Origin: Saposhnikovia divaricata
Lineage: Eukaryota; Streptophyta; Magnoliopsida; Apiales; Apiaceae
Direction of reading: 5' to 3'
Length of the DNA stretch: 64,000 nt
NCBI GenBank assembly: GCA_036435485.1
Contig: CM071598.1
Span: 145,556,148-145,620,147, forward strand
A program made the translations under genes and the position numbers. The notes below the pieces were generated by a model. It searched no databases. It saw only the letters and a list, made by a program, of their open reading frames with translations, and was not told the DNA's origin. Every line of letters starts with the position of its first letter. The stretch's first letter is position 1. Positions 33,910 to 45,354 of this stretch are shown here, one piece after another.

Positions 33910-35282
33910 TGTTAGGTCCGATAAGATTGTAGAAGGGGGGGGGGGTTGAATACAATCTTTACCTTTTTATCTAAATTTTTCCTTTAAATTTAGATTTGAT
34001 AAAGACAAATTTATCTGCGGAAATATTTAACACAATTTTTCAAGTTGAATATAACTGTATATTAACTTGATGTGGTGTTACAAAATCAGTATAACAACTT
34101 ATCAAGATGTTAATAACTAATTAGAAAATTCGACATGAACTTTTCTAATTTAGTTAATAATAATCAAGATAAGAACTAGGAAACTTAATTCGCTAGTAGT
34201 ACAAGAATCACAAATAAACAAGTTCTACCGGATAGAATATCACAAAGATGAAGAACTTGATTTTCTGGGAATTGTTTAAGCTTTGGTGTTCTTGGTGTTC
34301 TTGAGAGAGAGAATTCTGGTCTTGATTTAATGTTTTCTGCTGTGTTTTCTCCGTTATGACTTAATCTGGTCTGTTCTGATCTTTTATATCAACAACAGGT
34401 CTTGCTGGCTTTCTGTAGGATATTTAATAGCTTCAGCATGACTTAAACAGCTTCCAAGACTTGATTTTCCTTCAATAAGACTTACACAAACCTCCATTAT
34501 GACCTAAAATGTGTCGGTAAGACTTACCAGAATTTAGGTAAGACTTATAACAGCTGGCAGAGGTCGGTAGGACTTAAATCAGGTCGGTAGGACTTAAATC
34601 AGGAAAGGCTTCTGTCAGTAAGACTTAAATTAAGTCTTACCGAGTTTTATCCCTTCCAAGACTTAATCAACTTTCTTTCTTTAAGTCTTATTGATCCAAT
34701 TAATTAGTTAATGTTTTAACTAATTCATATTTAATTGATACAATAATTAATTTAATAAATAAATTAATTCTACCAGAATTAATTCATTTAATTAAATCAA
34801 CTAAATTAATTTATATCAATTATAAATGAATTTAATTAAATCAATAAATAATTAATTTAATTCTTACAAACCACTAAAGGTAGTAAAGAATTACCACTGA
34901 TTTGTGTTGACGTTCGATGTACTGTCTGGTTCATGAACGACTAACTTCAATGACGCTTCTTCACTTTTGACTTTAGGTTGTGGTTTATTTCTTCTCTCAA
35001 TTCTCTTGTACTGTAACTGATCTTCAAACTATCACTCGAAAAATCTCTGTCACTGTTCAAATGAATCCATTAACTTCAATGCTGTACTGGGGCTTGATCA
35101 GATAACTGAATCGTCTTCCAGTGTATGACATCAAAACTATAGATTGACTTTTCTTCTTTCTTCTGACAGATAATACTTCTTGAGATTCCTGTGACAGTTC
35201 ATATGCATATTTACTTATTACAATTTGGTTTAAGTTGATTAGGATCCTCTAACTACAAATAGGCTGAGTCATATGCCTTTCA
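33910..35282 (-). repeat. Element C 5' LTR
   Basis: 1,373 bp. It differs from the partner by an 11-G versus 7-G run near 33938-33950 and about six substitutions. The U3 inverted repeat recurs at 34618-34640. Confidence 0.95.
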
Positions 35283-35287
35283 GGTTA

Positions 35288-35359
35288 CTATGCAGGTGGG
35301 GCCCAATTCCAAAATTAATTCAGCAGACACGGTTTTGGGGTTGTTGGAATAGTGGTTAC
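35288..35359 (+). repeat. Element A 3' LTR, middle segment
   Basis: 72 bp of A's LTR left between C and D. It begins in the GGTTACTATGCAGG repeat and ends at D's TSD GTTAC (35355-35359). Confidence 0.85.
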
Positions 35360-36794
35360 TGATAGAGTGTATTTTGTATATACTCTAGAGGATTTTGTTC
35401 CCACATTTATAGTGTTTTGCGAATAATCGTGAGTATTTAATTAGTTTTTGATGAGTTTATCGCAGGAAATAAAGTATTGCCAAGTTTGAAGGGATTTAAC
35501 GATTTTACGGTGTTTTTGGCTCCGAACAATGACTTTATGAATTTGTGAGAAGAAGTGATGGAATTGTGGATCGTTGATAAAGATTTGAGGCTTAATAAAT
35601 TGTTCGCAATGATGCTAAAGCGCAACACGAACCAGGCAATAAAACGCGGAAGTGCAGCCTTTATTTTGTCAAGGAGTGCTCGACAGACAGCAGTTCGCGC
35701 AGCTGCGCCTCTCAGCCGCGCAGCTGCGCCCTTCAAGCACTGGGAGCAGAATTCATTACGCGCAGCTGCGCCCTTCCTCGCGCAGCTGCGCCCGTGCGTG
35801 GCTGTGCGGGAATTTTACTGCAGAATTTTGATCCTTTTTCCTATTTGTAATATAATTCTAATTACTTTTAGCTGGGCCTATTTATTTAAGGCAATTACTT
35901 AAGTCTTGTAACACTATAAAAACTCATCTAGGTGATTGATTTGGGGGATCGGAAAAAAAACATATACACACATTAGAACTTTGTAAACATCATTTGGGGA
36001 GATTTGTGGAGAGCTTTTATTTTCTTTGAAGATTAAAGGTTTTTCTCTATCTCTTTTCTTTATAATATGATTTGTTCAATTTATAATTCTTGTTTTGTTA
36101 ATTCAATTATGAGTGAGTAGATAATTAAGCTAGGGTTAAGTAAAACCCTAGTTATGATTGATGTGTGAATTTCCAACTTCCCCTAATTTGATTGTTTAAT
36201 TGCTCTTGCTTATTGAGTTGTTTTAATTAACAATTACAAATCAGACGTGATTGTGTGTATTGTTTGAACCAATATCTAATTATCAATGAGAGTTGGATTT
36301 AGATGGTTGTGATTTATCCAATAAGAACATGAAATTCTCCATGAGAATAGGTAGAATGGATTGTTAGGAAGTTAGGATGCTATGTTTAATGTCTCTAAAT
36401 TGCATGATACCATGAGAATAAGTTTGATTGTATTTTAAGAGAAGCCATTAATACTCGAGAGAGATTATTGGTATTTATAGGGCGCATCTTTCCTGTTGAG
36501 TAGTATACGATTAATTGGGGAGGGAATTCACGATTGCATTAATTCATGCTAGTGGGGATACTTAATTCTGGATGTTTTTAAGATCTGATTAATATAAACA
36601 CGATTCTTTTTAGTATAAAATTAGTTTAAATAAATCCTCAAACTTTATTGTGTTACTAGCTTAGCTGAATTGAATCGAGAACAACTGGTGAGTGACACGT
36701 TTGTCTCTGTGGGATCGACTCTGACTTACCCTACTACATAGTTAGAAGGATTTGTTAGATATTATTATTTGATAGGCACACGACGGCCTTGTCA
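35360..36794 (+). repeat. Element D 5' LTR
   Basis: 1,435 bp, TGATAGAG ... CTTGTCA. A TATAAAAA box is at 35915-35922. Four perfect 12-bp palindromes GCGCAGCTGCGC lie at 35697-35708, 35718-35729, 35760-35771 and 35780-35791. ORFs across this region on both strands recur in the other LTR and are by-products of the GC-rich repeats. Confidence 0.95.
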
Positions 36795-36800
36795 AATTTT

Positions 36801-36818
36801 TGGCGCCGCTGCCGGGGA
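36801..36818 (+). other. Element D primer-binding site
   Basis: TGGCGCCGCTGCCGGGGA, 6 nt after the LTR, matching the 3' end of tRNA-Asp with one likely mismatch. Confidence 0.9.
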
Positions 36819-37002
36819 CAAAGCAGTGTTAGATTAGTTAATTTTTGAGTTAGTTTGGCCAAGTTGTTTAGTTGTGTTGCTTCGGCTATTATTCTTGTTC
36901 TGTTTGATCTTTGCTTGTGGTTTTTCTTGTTTCTTGTAAAATTGATTTTCAGATTCCTATAACAAGAAATTAACCGAGTAAAGAGAGGAGCAAGAAGAAA
37001 GC

Positions 37003-38020
37003 ATGAAGGCATTGGTTGAGACTATGCGGGCATTTTCTCAAAAGATCGATGATATTGAGTCAAGAAATTCTTCTTTGTTTGCCATTTGTGATGTTTGCGG
37101 TATACAGGGACATACTCAAAATAATTGCCAATTTAATATCCCTTACTACCCAAATCAAACACAATTTTGGGATGGTAATTTTTATTACAATACCCATGAC
37201 CACTCTCACCAGCCACCACAATATAATCCTTATGCTGATACTTACACTTCTGGTTGGGAAGATTACAATAATTTTTCCTACCAAGACAATCCACCTCAGC
37301 CACCACAAAAATCCAACTTGGAAAATCTTTTGGAAGGAGTTGTTGTTGCACAGCTAAGCAAGAATGAAGAGGTTGAGACAAGTCTTAATGAGTTGAAAAC
37401 TCAAGGTAAGTTGATTGAAAACTCATCAACTAGCTCAAGAGGTAACTGAATTCGTTGAGAGGCGCTCTCAAACGGAGGAAATACCAATGAGTCAATTTGA
37501 TGATGCAACTTTGTGGAGTGGTACGGAGTTCAAAGAGTCGCAAAACGAGGTTAGTAACAGTAAGCTAATTTTTGATGATTTTGATGATGAAGATGGTTAT
37601 TTTGATAGTCTTACTCTTATTGACCAATACGCTTCTCAAGAAATTAATTTGTGTGAAAACTCGTTTGATAGAAATGATGTTGATTTCTTAGATGACTCTC
37701 TTTGCATGCTATTTGACGAGGATGATAGTATGGTTGTGGAAGATATAAATTCGAATAAGGATATTGTGATTCCCATTGTGGTAGATGAGATAGAACCGAA
37801 TTTGGATACGCTTGACTTGAATAATGCTAAGATTGAGAATGTGTATATGCCTGTTGTAGACCCGATTTGGGAGGGATTTGTGAAAAGTAGTCATAAATGG
37901 TTTGATGAGGATTTTTCTAAATATTTTCACATCCCGAAATTTCGTGAGCATCACATGAGTCTCACATGCCAATTTATGTATCTTCTTGGTTATCTAATTG
38001 GTGCTACATCATTAGATTAA
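37003..38020 (+). pseudogene. Element D gag-like remnant, two overlapping frames
   Basis: Frame one (37003-37449, 148 codons) has a short coiled N-terminus and a CCHC-type knuckle CDVCGIQGHTQNNC, then a Tyr/Asn/Pro/Gln-rich stretch and a Leu-rich segment (NLENLLEGVVVAQL), resembling the C-terminal part of Athila-type gag. Frame two (37415-38020, 201 codons) overlaps by 35 nt, carrying Asp/Glu-rich sequence and ending GYLIGATSLD. The overlap suggests a frameshift in one former protein. The capsid domain is absent, so packaging of its own RNA through this product alone seems unlikely. The knuckle is clear. The identity of the second frame is uncertain. Confidence 0.65.
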
Positions 38021-39947
38021 TTCAAATTAGAAGATATGTACATTTATATGCTAATTCGCCAGGATAATTGTCAATAGGCGTCGGGCTAACGACGTTAAAC
38101 AAATGCGCTTCTTGGGAGGCAACCCATGAGTTTTTTTTAGCTTAGATATTTTTATTTTTATTTGTTTACTCCTACAAGGTACTTTGATGAATTTGGTGTG
38201 AGGTGTTTCAGGAACATAAAGAATTTTTGCAGGTTGATACTATTATGACAGATTTTAGCAATTCTTTTCCGGCCAGACACGTCATGCTAGGGCATAGGGG
38301 AGTATTTCTTTCCTTCTTTTAATTAGTTAAAATACTTAGTATTGTTCTTAGTATTGTGTGGAGATGCTTTCTAGCCATGTGAAGATTACTTGCGTAAATG
38401 CACTCATGCATGCTTAGAAATCTTGTGTTTATGGAAGCTTTTGATTGAGAAGTGATATGTGATGCATTTGTGCACACACTTACACTAGCAAGTAGAAACT
38501 AGTAGACTTATTAAATGTGCTAAGTGATTAGAATGACATGAATATATGCAAGGAAATTTGGTTTATATGCTTTGAATACAAGTAGATGCGTTAGAGAGAC
38601 TGTTACTTTGGGATTGATTATGTTTTTGTCACACCAAGTGAGTTTTGAGCCTATATGCATATCTTTTGCATGACTATTCGTTTGCTTGAGTGTCCACTTG
38701 TCGTTTACATTGCTAGCACTTGCTTGAAGTCTTTCTTGAGATGCATGACATTAATTGATGATAAGATGATAAAGGCAATTAGGTATAACCTCATATTTCC
38801 CATATTTCCAAACCATTTATACATGATCAAATAGTTAACCCTTTGAGATTAATCTTATTCTTTCGGCGACACACCACATTACTTGCCATTATCCTTTTTA
38901 TTCTATTGGCCTTACATTAAATTTGAACCTAATTGTCAAAGGCTAGTATTGTTTGTAAGGGAGTGATAAGGTGTGCATAAAGGGGGGTTTATATATGATC
39001 ATAATTTTGGGGGAATATTTGGGGTTTGGTTCATAGCTTGTTAGTCGAAGTTTTAAATCATATTTATGGGATTGTTGTTCTTGCTATTATTTTGTTCTCT
39101 TGAAAAAAAAAAGAAAAAAAATAATGAAAAAAAAGAAGAAAAAAAAATGAAAAAAAATAAATATGAGAGCATTCTTATCTTTTGTGATCCTACTTTGTCT
39201 TGACTAGTCAAGTTGTTTATAAATAAAAGTTCAAGTATGGGGAAATATTTTTTTGGTTTTAATAAGTATGGGAATTGTTTGAATTCCATTGTCGGGTACT
39301 AGCTTTTGACTTAACCTTCTTTGGCTTTCTTGACATACCTTGTCCCCAGCCCTATTACAACCTTATAAAAGACCTTTTGATTGTCATCAATGATGTATGT
39401 TGTGTTAAGAGTTAGATTGATATCAAGGACGAAGCATGTTTATGATATTGTTGGAGTTGAGTGAAACACTTACCCTTTGTTTTGAGTGAATATTTTTGTG
39501 AGTGAACGGTGAGTTTTTGCTTTTGGCATAGGAGATCCCAGATTTTGTCTCAAAGATGTGCTCTTGTGTGCTTAGCATGTTTACCAACCTATTCTTACAT
39601 TTGACATGAATTTCTATGATCTTATGCATCTTCTTTGAGTAGACTATGTGGATACTTGCACTCTATACACCAAGGCATTGCATTTTCATTTTGATTCTTT
39701 AGCGGAAGTGGCATGAGAGGACGGGTGTGTGTGATGTTGTGTTGAAGTGTGGTCTTTTGCATGAGTTAGATGAATTTTGTGGGTATATTCACTATAAACC
39801 CTCACGAGACCTTACTCGTCCACTAGGGCTACCTAGGGGTTTAAAGGACTTGTTGCATATGTTAAATGCAACCGTGATCACCTACGGAAGTGGTATTAAT
39901 TAGTTAGTATATTTATTATGTTAGTTTGCACGAGGACGCGCAAAATG
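38021..39947 (+). other. Element D 3' internal region, non-coding
   Basis: No gene seen. It holds the TTCTTGGGAGGCAACCC landmark, an A-rich run at 39103-39162, and a polypurine-tract-like AAGTATGGGGAAATA near 39233-39247. Pol genes are completely missing. Confidence 0.7.
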
Positions 39948-39964
39948 CTAAGTGTGGGGATATT
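39948..39964 (+). other. Element D polypurine tract
   Basis: TAAGTGTGGGGATATT immediately before the 3' LTR, in the AAGTGTGGGGA style of Athila/Tat elements. Confidence 0.8.
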
Positions 39965-41400
39965 TGATAGAGTGTATTTTGTATATACTCTAGAGGATTT
40001 TGTTCCCACATTTATATTGTTTTTGCGAATAATCGTGAGTATTTAATTAGTTTTTGATGAGTTTATCGCAGGAAATAAAGTATTGCCAAGTTTGAAAGGA
40101 TTTAACGATTTTACGGTGTTTTTGGCTCCGAACAATGACTTTATGAATTTGTGAGAAGAAGTGATGGAATTGTGGATCGTTGATAAAGATTTGAGGCTTA
40201 ATAAATTGTTCGCAATGATGCTAAAGCGCAACACGAACCAGGCAACAAAACGCGGAAGTGCAGCCTTTATTTTGTCAAGGAGTGCTCGACAGACAGCAGT
40301 TCGCGCAGCTGCGCCTCTCAGCCGCGCAGCTGCGCCCTTCAAGCACTGGGAGCAGAATTCATTGCGCGCAGCTGCGCCCTTCCTCGCGCAGCTGCGCCCG
40401 TGCGTGGCTGTGCGGGAATTTTACTGCAGAATTTTGATCCTTTTTCCTATTTGTAATATAATTCTAATTACTTTTAGCTGGGCCTATTTATTTAAGGCAA
40501 TTACTTAAGTCTTGTAACACTATAAAAACTCATCTAGGTGATTGATTTGGGGGATCGGAAAAAAAACATATACACACATTAGAACTTTGTAAACATCTTT
40601 TGGGGAGATTTGTGGAGAGCTTTTATTTTCTTTGAAGATTAAAGGTTTTTCTCTATCTCTTTTCTTTATAATATGATTTGTTCAATTTATAATTCTTGTT
40701 TTGTTAATTCAATTATGAGTGAGTAGATAATTAATCTAGGGTTAAGTAGAACCCTAGTTATGATTGATGTGTGAATTTCCAACTTCCCCCAATTTGATTG
40801 TTTAATTGCTCTTGCTTATTGAGTTGTTTTAATTAACAATTACAAATCAGACGTGATTGTGTGTATTGTTTGAACCAATATCTAATTATCAACGAGAGTT
40901 GGATTTAGATGGTTGTGATTTATCCAATAAGAACATGAAATTCTCCATGAGAATAGGTAGAATGGATTGTTAGGAAGTTAGGATGCTATGTTTAATGTCT
41001 CTAAATTGCATGATACCATGAGAATAGGTTTGATTGTATTTTAAGAGAAGCCATTAATACTCGAGAGAGATTATTGGTATTTATAGGGCGCATCTTTCCT
41101 GTTGAGTAGTATACGATTAATTGGGGAGGGAATTCACGATTGTATTAATTCATGCTAGTGGGGATCCTTAATTCTGGATGTTTTTAAGATCTGATTAATA
41201 TAAACACGATTCTTTTTAGTATAAAATTAGTTTAAATAAATCCTCAAACTTTACTGTGTTACTAGCTTAGTTGAATTGAATCGAGAACAACTGGTGATTG
41301 ACACGCTTGTCTCTGTGGGATCGACTCTGACTTACCCTACTACATAGTTAGAAGGATTTGTTAGATATTATTATTTGATAGGCACGCGACGGCCTTGTCA
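39965..41400 (+). repeat. Element D 3' LTR
   Basis: 1,436 bp partner of 35360-36794 with about 18 substitutions and one 1-bp indel. All four GCGCAGCTGCGC palindromes are kept (about 40303-40397). Confidence 0.95.
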
Positions 41401-41405
41401 GTTAC

Positions 41406-41752
41406 TATGCAGGTGGGGCCCACTGGAATAGTACAGCATAGTGACTTCTATAACCTATAAATAGGCCTATTGTATTTCATTTCAAAATGCACCTCAACAC
41501 ACAACTTTCTCTTTTCTCTCTTATATCTTCTCTTTGTAAGCTGCTCGATAGTCCATCTAGTAGGGAAGCCGGCTTAGCCCGCTTTCAGGAAGTGTCGGGT
41601 AGAAGGTCCTCGTGCCTAAACTATCCTAGGAGTGTTTGATTTTGTAGCTGATCCATAGGATTAGATTGTGTAGCAAACCTCCGAATTTTATCTATTCAAA
41701 GATATTTCCTAAACAGTTGTGTTATTTCGATTCAGTTTATTTTATCTCATAT
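41406..41752 (+). repeat. Element A 3' LTR, last visible segment with TATA box
   Basis: Resumes directly after D's TSD in the TATGCAGGTGGGGCCC repeat. TATAAATAGG at 41456-41465 followed by a CT-rich leader marks the promoter and start of R. It runs to element G without a clear LTR end. Confidence 0.75.
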
Positions 41753-43405
41753 TGTTTGCACAAAATCACGCAAGCGTACGTGGTCATAAGTAATATATGT
41801 ATAAGTCAAGTTCGTTCCCGCAGAGATCTGGTTTTGGTTTTAATTCAGCTAATTCACCTATGAAACAATGTATAGTTGTTATTCACTGCTAAGACAAATA
41901 ACAAGATTGGGTTTTTATTAATTAAAATTAACTAAAATGCAAATTAACAATCTAAGAATTAATTATCTAATGAGAATTAAAATCGAATTACTTATGCGAG
42001 AGAAAATATGGGATCCTAACTTCATTAAATACTTCGCCTAGATCTGACGCCTTTAATCAATATATGCAATGGTTATGATATCTGATCGGACAACACGGAA
42101 CAAGTACAAGCTACCTCTCAGTATACGTATACCAAACTAATCATACATCCACAAAAGAGATAGAAGATGAATAGACACCTATTATACTTAGACCCTATAT
42201 CTCTATAAGATTTGAAAACATAACGGCTAAAGAACAAGTTATCTATTAAGATCACATAGGGCAGCATAATATTTCTCAATTTACGCTATAAATCATGATG
42301 TCACACATACATCAACTTATCCTATGCTAGCATGGCAAGTTCTAAATCTCAAGATCCACTCTCGCTTCACAAGAGATTAACAGATTAGATGTTAGCTATG
42401 CATCTAACAATTAAGCATAACCATACGAGGATATCAATATACATCACACAGAGATCAAAAAAAAGCACCAAGATACTAAAGCTCCATAAATAAATCCGTT
42501 AGAATCCCATGACAACGATTAGTTCATAATCGAACCGTTCGTCATCATGGGATCTGATGAAATCATGGTAAATAACAACATATGAAAGAATACAAATAAA
42601 CTAGAGTATTGAGTTTAAGAAAACAAATCCCAAAAACATCCAAGAGTATCGCCTAAAAGAAGAAAACAAAAGTAGATCTAGATCTCCGTTGCTTGTCAGG
42701 AGCGTTGGAAATCCTTCTCCAAGTCTGAATCTCTATCTCCGGATCTCTCTGAGTTTATGTAGGTTGTTAGTGTTGGTCACGTTTGATGATGGTAGGATGT
42801 TTTTATATAGGCCATAGGAGTCTTTTCCAGCAAGAAACTACCAATACTTTTCCTAAACTGATTTTGTTTTGAAGGAAAATTCGTAGCTAACTTTTCTTCA
42901 GTATTTCTGGACCGTTCCAGTTGTATTTGGACATCTGGACCACTTTAGAATGAAAGAGAATCTCGTTAGCTTTGTGTGGACTGTAAGATCGTCCAAAACG
43001 GACTTGTAGAACTCAAGATATGGCCCAAACAGTGAATCAGCAATCTGGTTGATTGTGCTCCGCGCCGCAGCGCACCTAGCCGCGCCGCAGCGCGCCTTGC
43101 TACTGTTCACCCTGCACCGCAGCGCCTGTAGCCACGCCGCAGCGCACCCGGCTCCTGTCGGAGGATGATTTTTGCTGATTTTCTTCATTTTAACTCGTTT
43201 TTCCTTCGTTTCTTTTGCAAGTTATCATTTTTCACTTCTTGAACTCAAATCCACCATAAAATATGAAATTTATATCTTCCAACCTCAAGTTAGTAACCCT
43301 ACATAAACTCACTAAAATGAATCAAAAACACGACATACTTGAGGCCAAGTTAATCAATTTAAGCCGATTCGAAGCGTTCCAAGTGGATATAAAATCCACT
43401 TATCA
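41753..43405 (-). repeat. Element G 3' LTR
   Basis: About 1.65 kb. Four GCCGCAGCGC-type GC-rich words are clustered at 43061-43150. The start carries the inverted repeat AAGTGGAT / ATCCACTT. The partner LTR is not in the window, so age cannot be judged. Confidence 0.7.
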
Positions 43406-43420
43406 CACCCCCAAACTTAA
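43406..43420 (-). other. Element G polypurine tract
   Basis: Minus strand TTTAAGTTTGGGGGTG next to the LTR, typical Athila/Tat form. Confidence 0.75.
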
Positions 43421-44661
43421 ACCGATGCTTGTCCTCAAGCATAAACAGACTCGATACGAACTAATGCAATGCAATGCATGAATGCAACTAACATGAAAAT
43501 GCAACGATCCCCTTAGACTAACCAAAACCAATCAATAAGAAAATATCTCAAAGAAATGCAATACGTCCAAACAGAGCTCAGCTAAATTCCCGTATACTAA
43601 CAATACATGAACAGAAACGTGGGTGTGTGCGATGCTCATCAGATATACTCCTAACACTAGATCAAAATCATACCTATTCTTCGCCAAGACGACCACAGGT
43701 TTATAAATAGAATGAACGATAAACACTTCATAACTTAGAAACACCTCCATCTTCATTTAAGTTAGACAAGAATTCATGCTTTATTACTAAACAACAACTA
43801 CGACACATAATTCGATACATAATACGCATGATTATTTAACCGTGCATTGGATGAGACCCCTAAAGGCTTATACAATAATACCCATATAGCGAGCGTTAGG
43901 TTAGTGGATCCCAAACTATAAAAGCCTTAGGTCACTAGGCACAAAGTGCCCTCGAACTTAATTGCTCGAGTATTAAAGAGCTCACCCATAGTCAACTTTG
44001 CATTTATACATTCACATAACTCTTTTTTTTCATTTTTTTTCCATTTTTTTTGACATAACTAACTTGGAATGAGTGTGTTTCGCTCCATCTCATCCAAACC
44101 TAGACTACTCATAATAAATGAGCCGGCTACTAGCCATTTGACACATAACAACTAACATGAAATCCTTGTTTTCCCCCAAACTTATATTTTAGTGCTCCTA
44201 CGCCATCAAGGGAATAACGAACATTCTAAATATAATCAAGTGATTAAATCTCAAACAACTAAACAAATATGACCTCAACCTAGCCCAACTGCAAACGATG
44301 AGACTGTGTAAAAATTTTGTTTCTGAAGCATGCAAGTCAATTTCATAAGAACTATAAATCAACCCTCTATTCATCATTACCACACTCAAATAGACATCGA
44401 CCTACCAATCAGAATTAGCTTCGTCCTAAGGGATCATGAAATATGCATGCTATGCAAATGCGACTAAATGAACTCACATGGAACACAAAAACAAAAATAA
44501 CAGAATGTCCTACATGAAACAAACATGCAATAATACGAACAAATACTAATGAATATGAATGAAGTACCACTAAATATGCAAAATACGATATCTATATGAA
44601 CGCAGACTCAATTAACACTACTCATCCCCAAATCACCCCCAAACATAAAATTTTTAATGTC
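43421..44661 (-). other. Element G internal remnant, non-coding
   Basis: No ORF of note. Two more AAGTTTGGGGG-like tracts on the minus strand (about 44172-44185 and 44636-44648) and an A-rich run are the only features. The last five bases ATGTC (44657-44661) would be E's TSD, with the other copy beyond the window. Confidence 0.65.
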
Positions 44662-45197
44662 TGTTAGGCCGAATACACAAATATAACCAAGTTGGTATGA
44701 GAGAATAACAATTAACACACATTTAAATAATCAAGAACTGTATGGAATTAATAACTCCTCTCTCAGTAATGTAAAATATCACAGAGAGCTGCTTAGGTTA
44801 CAATGAAATGATAATACGTTTTTCGATACCCTTCTAGGGTTAACCTAATTGTATTTATAAAGATATACAGCTACAGTACAATCGATAATTGATACTCCTA
44901 TAAATCAGCTATACAAATGTTATCAATTATGATTGTTACGCGTCTTCTTAGTCAACACAATGTCTTCGACAGCTATCTAATCTTCAAAGATATTGCTTCC
45001 ATGATTATCTTCAATTATTCTTCAAAGTCTGATGATGACCAGTAGACGCTTCCTCCTGACAGAGTTTAGCAAACTCTGTCGAGCTTCCAACTGTCAGAGT
45101 TTAATTAAACTCTGACCGCTTCCAACTTCCAGTTAAACTCTGATGAATCTCTGTAACACTTAAACACTGACATTACTCACATCAATTATATTTAACA
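44662..45197 (-). repeat. Element E 3' LTR
   Basis: 536 bp, TGTTAAATAT ... CGGCCTAACA in its own sense, related to F's 510-bp LTR with many substitutions and indels. It keeps the paired CAGAGTTT / AAACTCTG inverted repeats in U3. Confidence 0.9.
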
Positions 45198-45208
45198 ATC
45201 TCCCACAA
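45198..45208 (-). other. Element E polypurine tract, interrupted
   Basis: Minus strand GTTGTGGGAGAT next to the LTR. F has GTTGGGGGAGAT. The G-run is broken by a T, which may weaken plus-strand priming if it predates insertion. Confidence 0.75.
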
Positions 45209-45354
45209 CTTGTTCATTAGCAAAAATGCACAAGTTAATAATAATTGATGATGTCAAAACAATTATACAAATACAGTGTTTAATAAATAATCAGAGTTTA
45301 AACTTCTACTTAAACAAAATTTACAAAAAACAAGAAATACTTACAAAGCTTTAT

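Larger units (their letters stand above)
21529..35282 (-). mobile_element. Element C: near-complete SIRE/Maximus-like copia element with additional ORF
   Basis: 13,754 bp with TSD GGTTA (21524-21528 and 35283-35287). The order on the minus strand is LTR (33910-35282), primer-binding site, gag, pol, spacer, aORF, polypurine tract, LTR (21529-22897). The LTRs differ at about six bases plus a G-run (7 versus 11 Gs), so it inserted recently. Damage seen: a frameshift in pol near 29910, a frameshift near 23680 and a stop at 23394 in the aORF. The copia domain order protease-integrase-RT-RNase H is explicit. The SIRE/Maximus assignment rests on size, the post-pol ORF and the primer site. Confidence 0.95.
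35360..41400 (+). mobile_element. Element D: non-autonomous Athila-like gypsy element
   Basis: 6,041 bp with TSD GTTAC (35355-35359 and 41401-41405). LTRs are 35360-36794 and 39965-41400. The primer-binding site TGGCGCCGCTGCCGGGGA (36801-36818) is the tRNA-Asp type of Athila/Tat elements. The interior carries gag-like reading frames but no protease, RT or integrase, so it needs a partner. About 18 LTR differences make it older than B, C and F. A TTCTTGGGAGGCAACCC block at 38111-38127 is a landmark I know from Athila-derived elements. Confidence 0.93.
1..41752 (+). mobile_element. Element A: degenerate SIRE/Maximus-like copia retrotransposon, split by nested insertions
   Basis: This is the host element of the left two thirds of the window. 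Visible parts are the integrase (1-747), RT/RNase H (16418-17778), a spacer, an additional ORF (18511-20606), a polypurine tract (20835-20848) and a 3' LTR starting at 20849. It is cut by B (748-16417), C (21529-35282) and D (35360-41400), each flanked by a 5-bp duplication. The 5' part lies outside the window. The LTR piece stops at about 41752, where element G begins, without a recognisable LTR end, so A may continue beyond G and E. Several frameshifts, stops and an internal RT deletion make it dead. The lineage is inferred from the pol-spacer-aORF order and the polypurine tract shared with C. Confidence 0.85.
41753..44661 (-). mobile_element. Element G: 3' end of an Athila-like element, truncated by element E
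   Basis: A minus-strand LTR (41753-43405) is followed inward by a polypurine tract (43406-43420) and 1.2 kb of internal sequence up to E's LTR. The LTR starts TGATAAGTGG in its own sense. The outer border is placed at TGTTTGCAC (41753), but 41758 would also fit TG...CA. Similarity in plan to D: GC-rich fourfold repeats in the LTR, a homopolymer A-run (T on the plus strand, 44022-44050) and G-rich tracts. No coding sequence. The 5' half lies outside the window. Confidence 0.75.

Noticed and set aside
35555..35902. 115-codon ORF, recurring at 40161-40508
   Set aside because: It lies in D's LTRs, spans the GC-palindrome cluster and has an equally long ORF on the other strand. Its repetition is due to LTR duplication and no protein family is recognisable.
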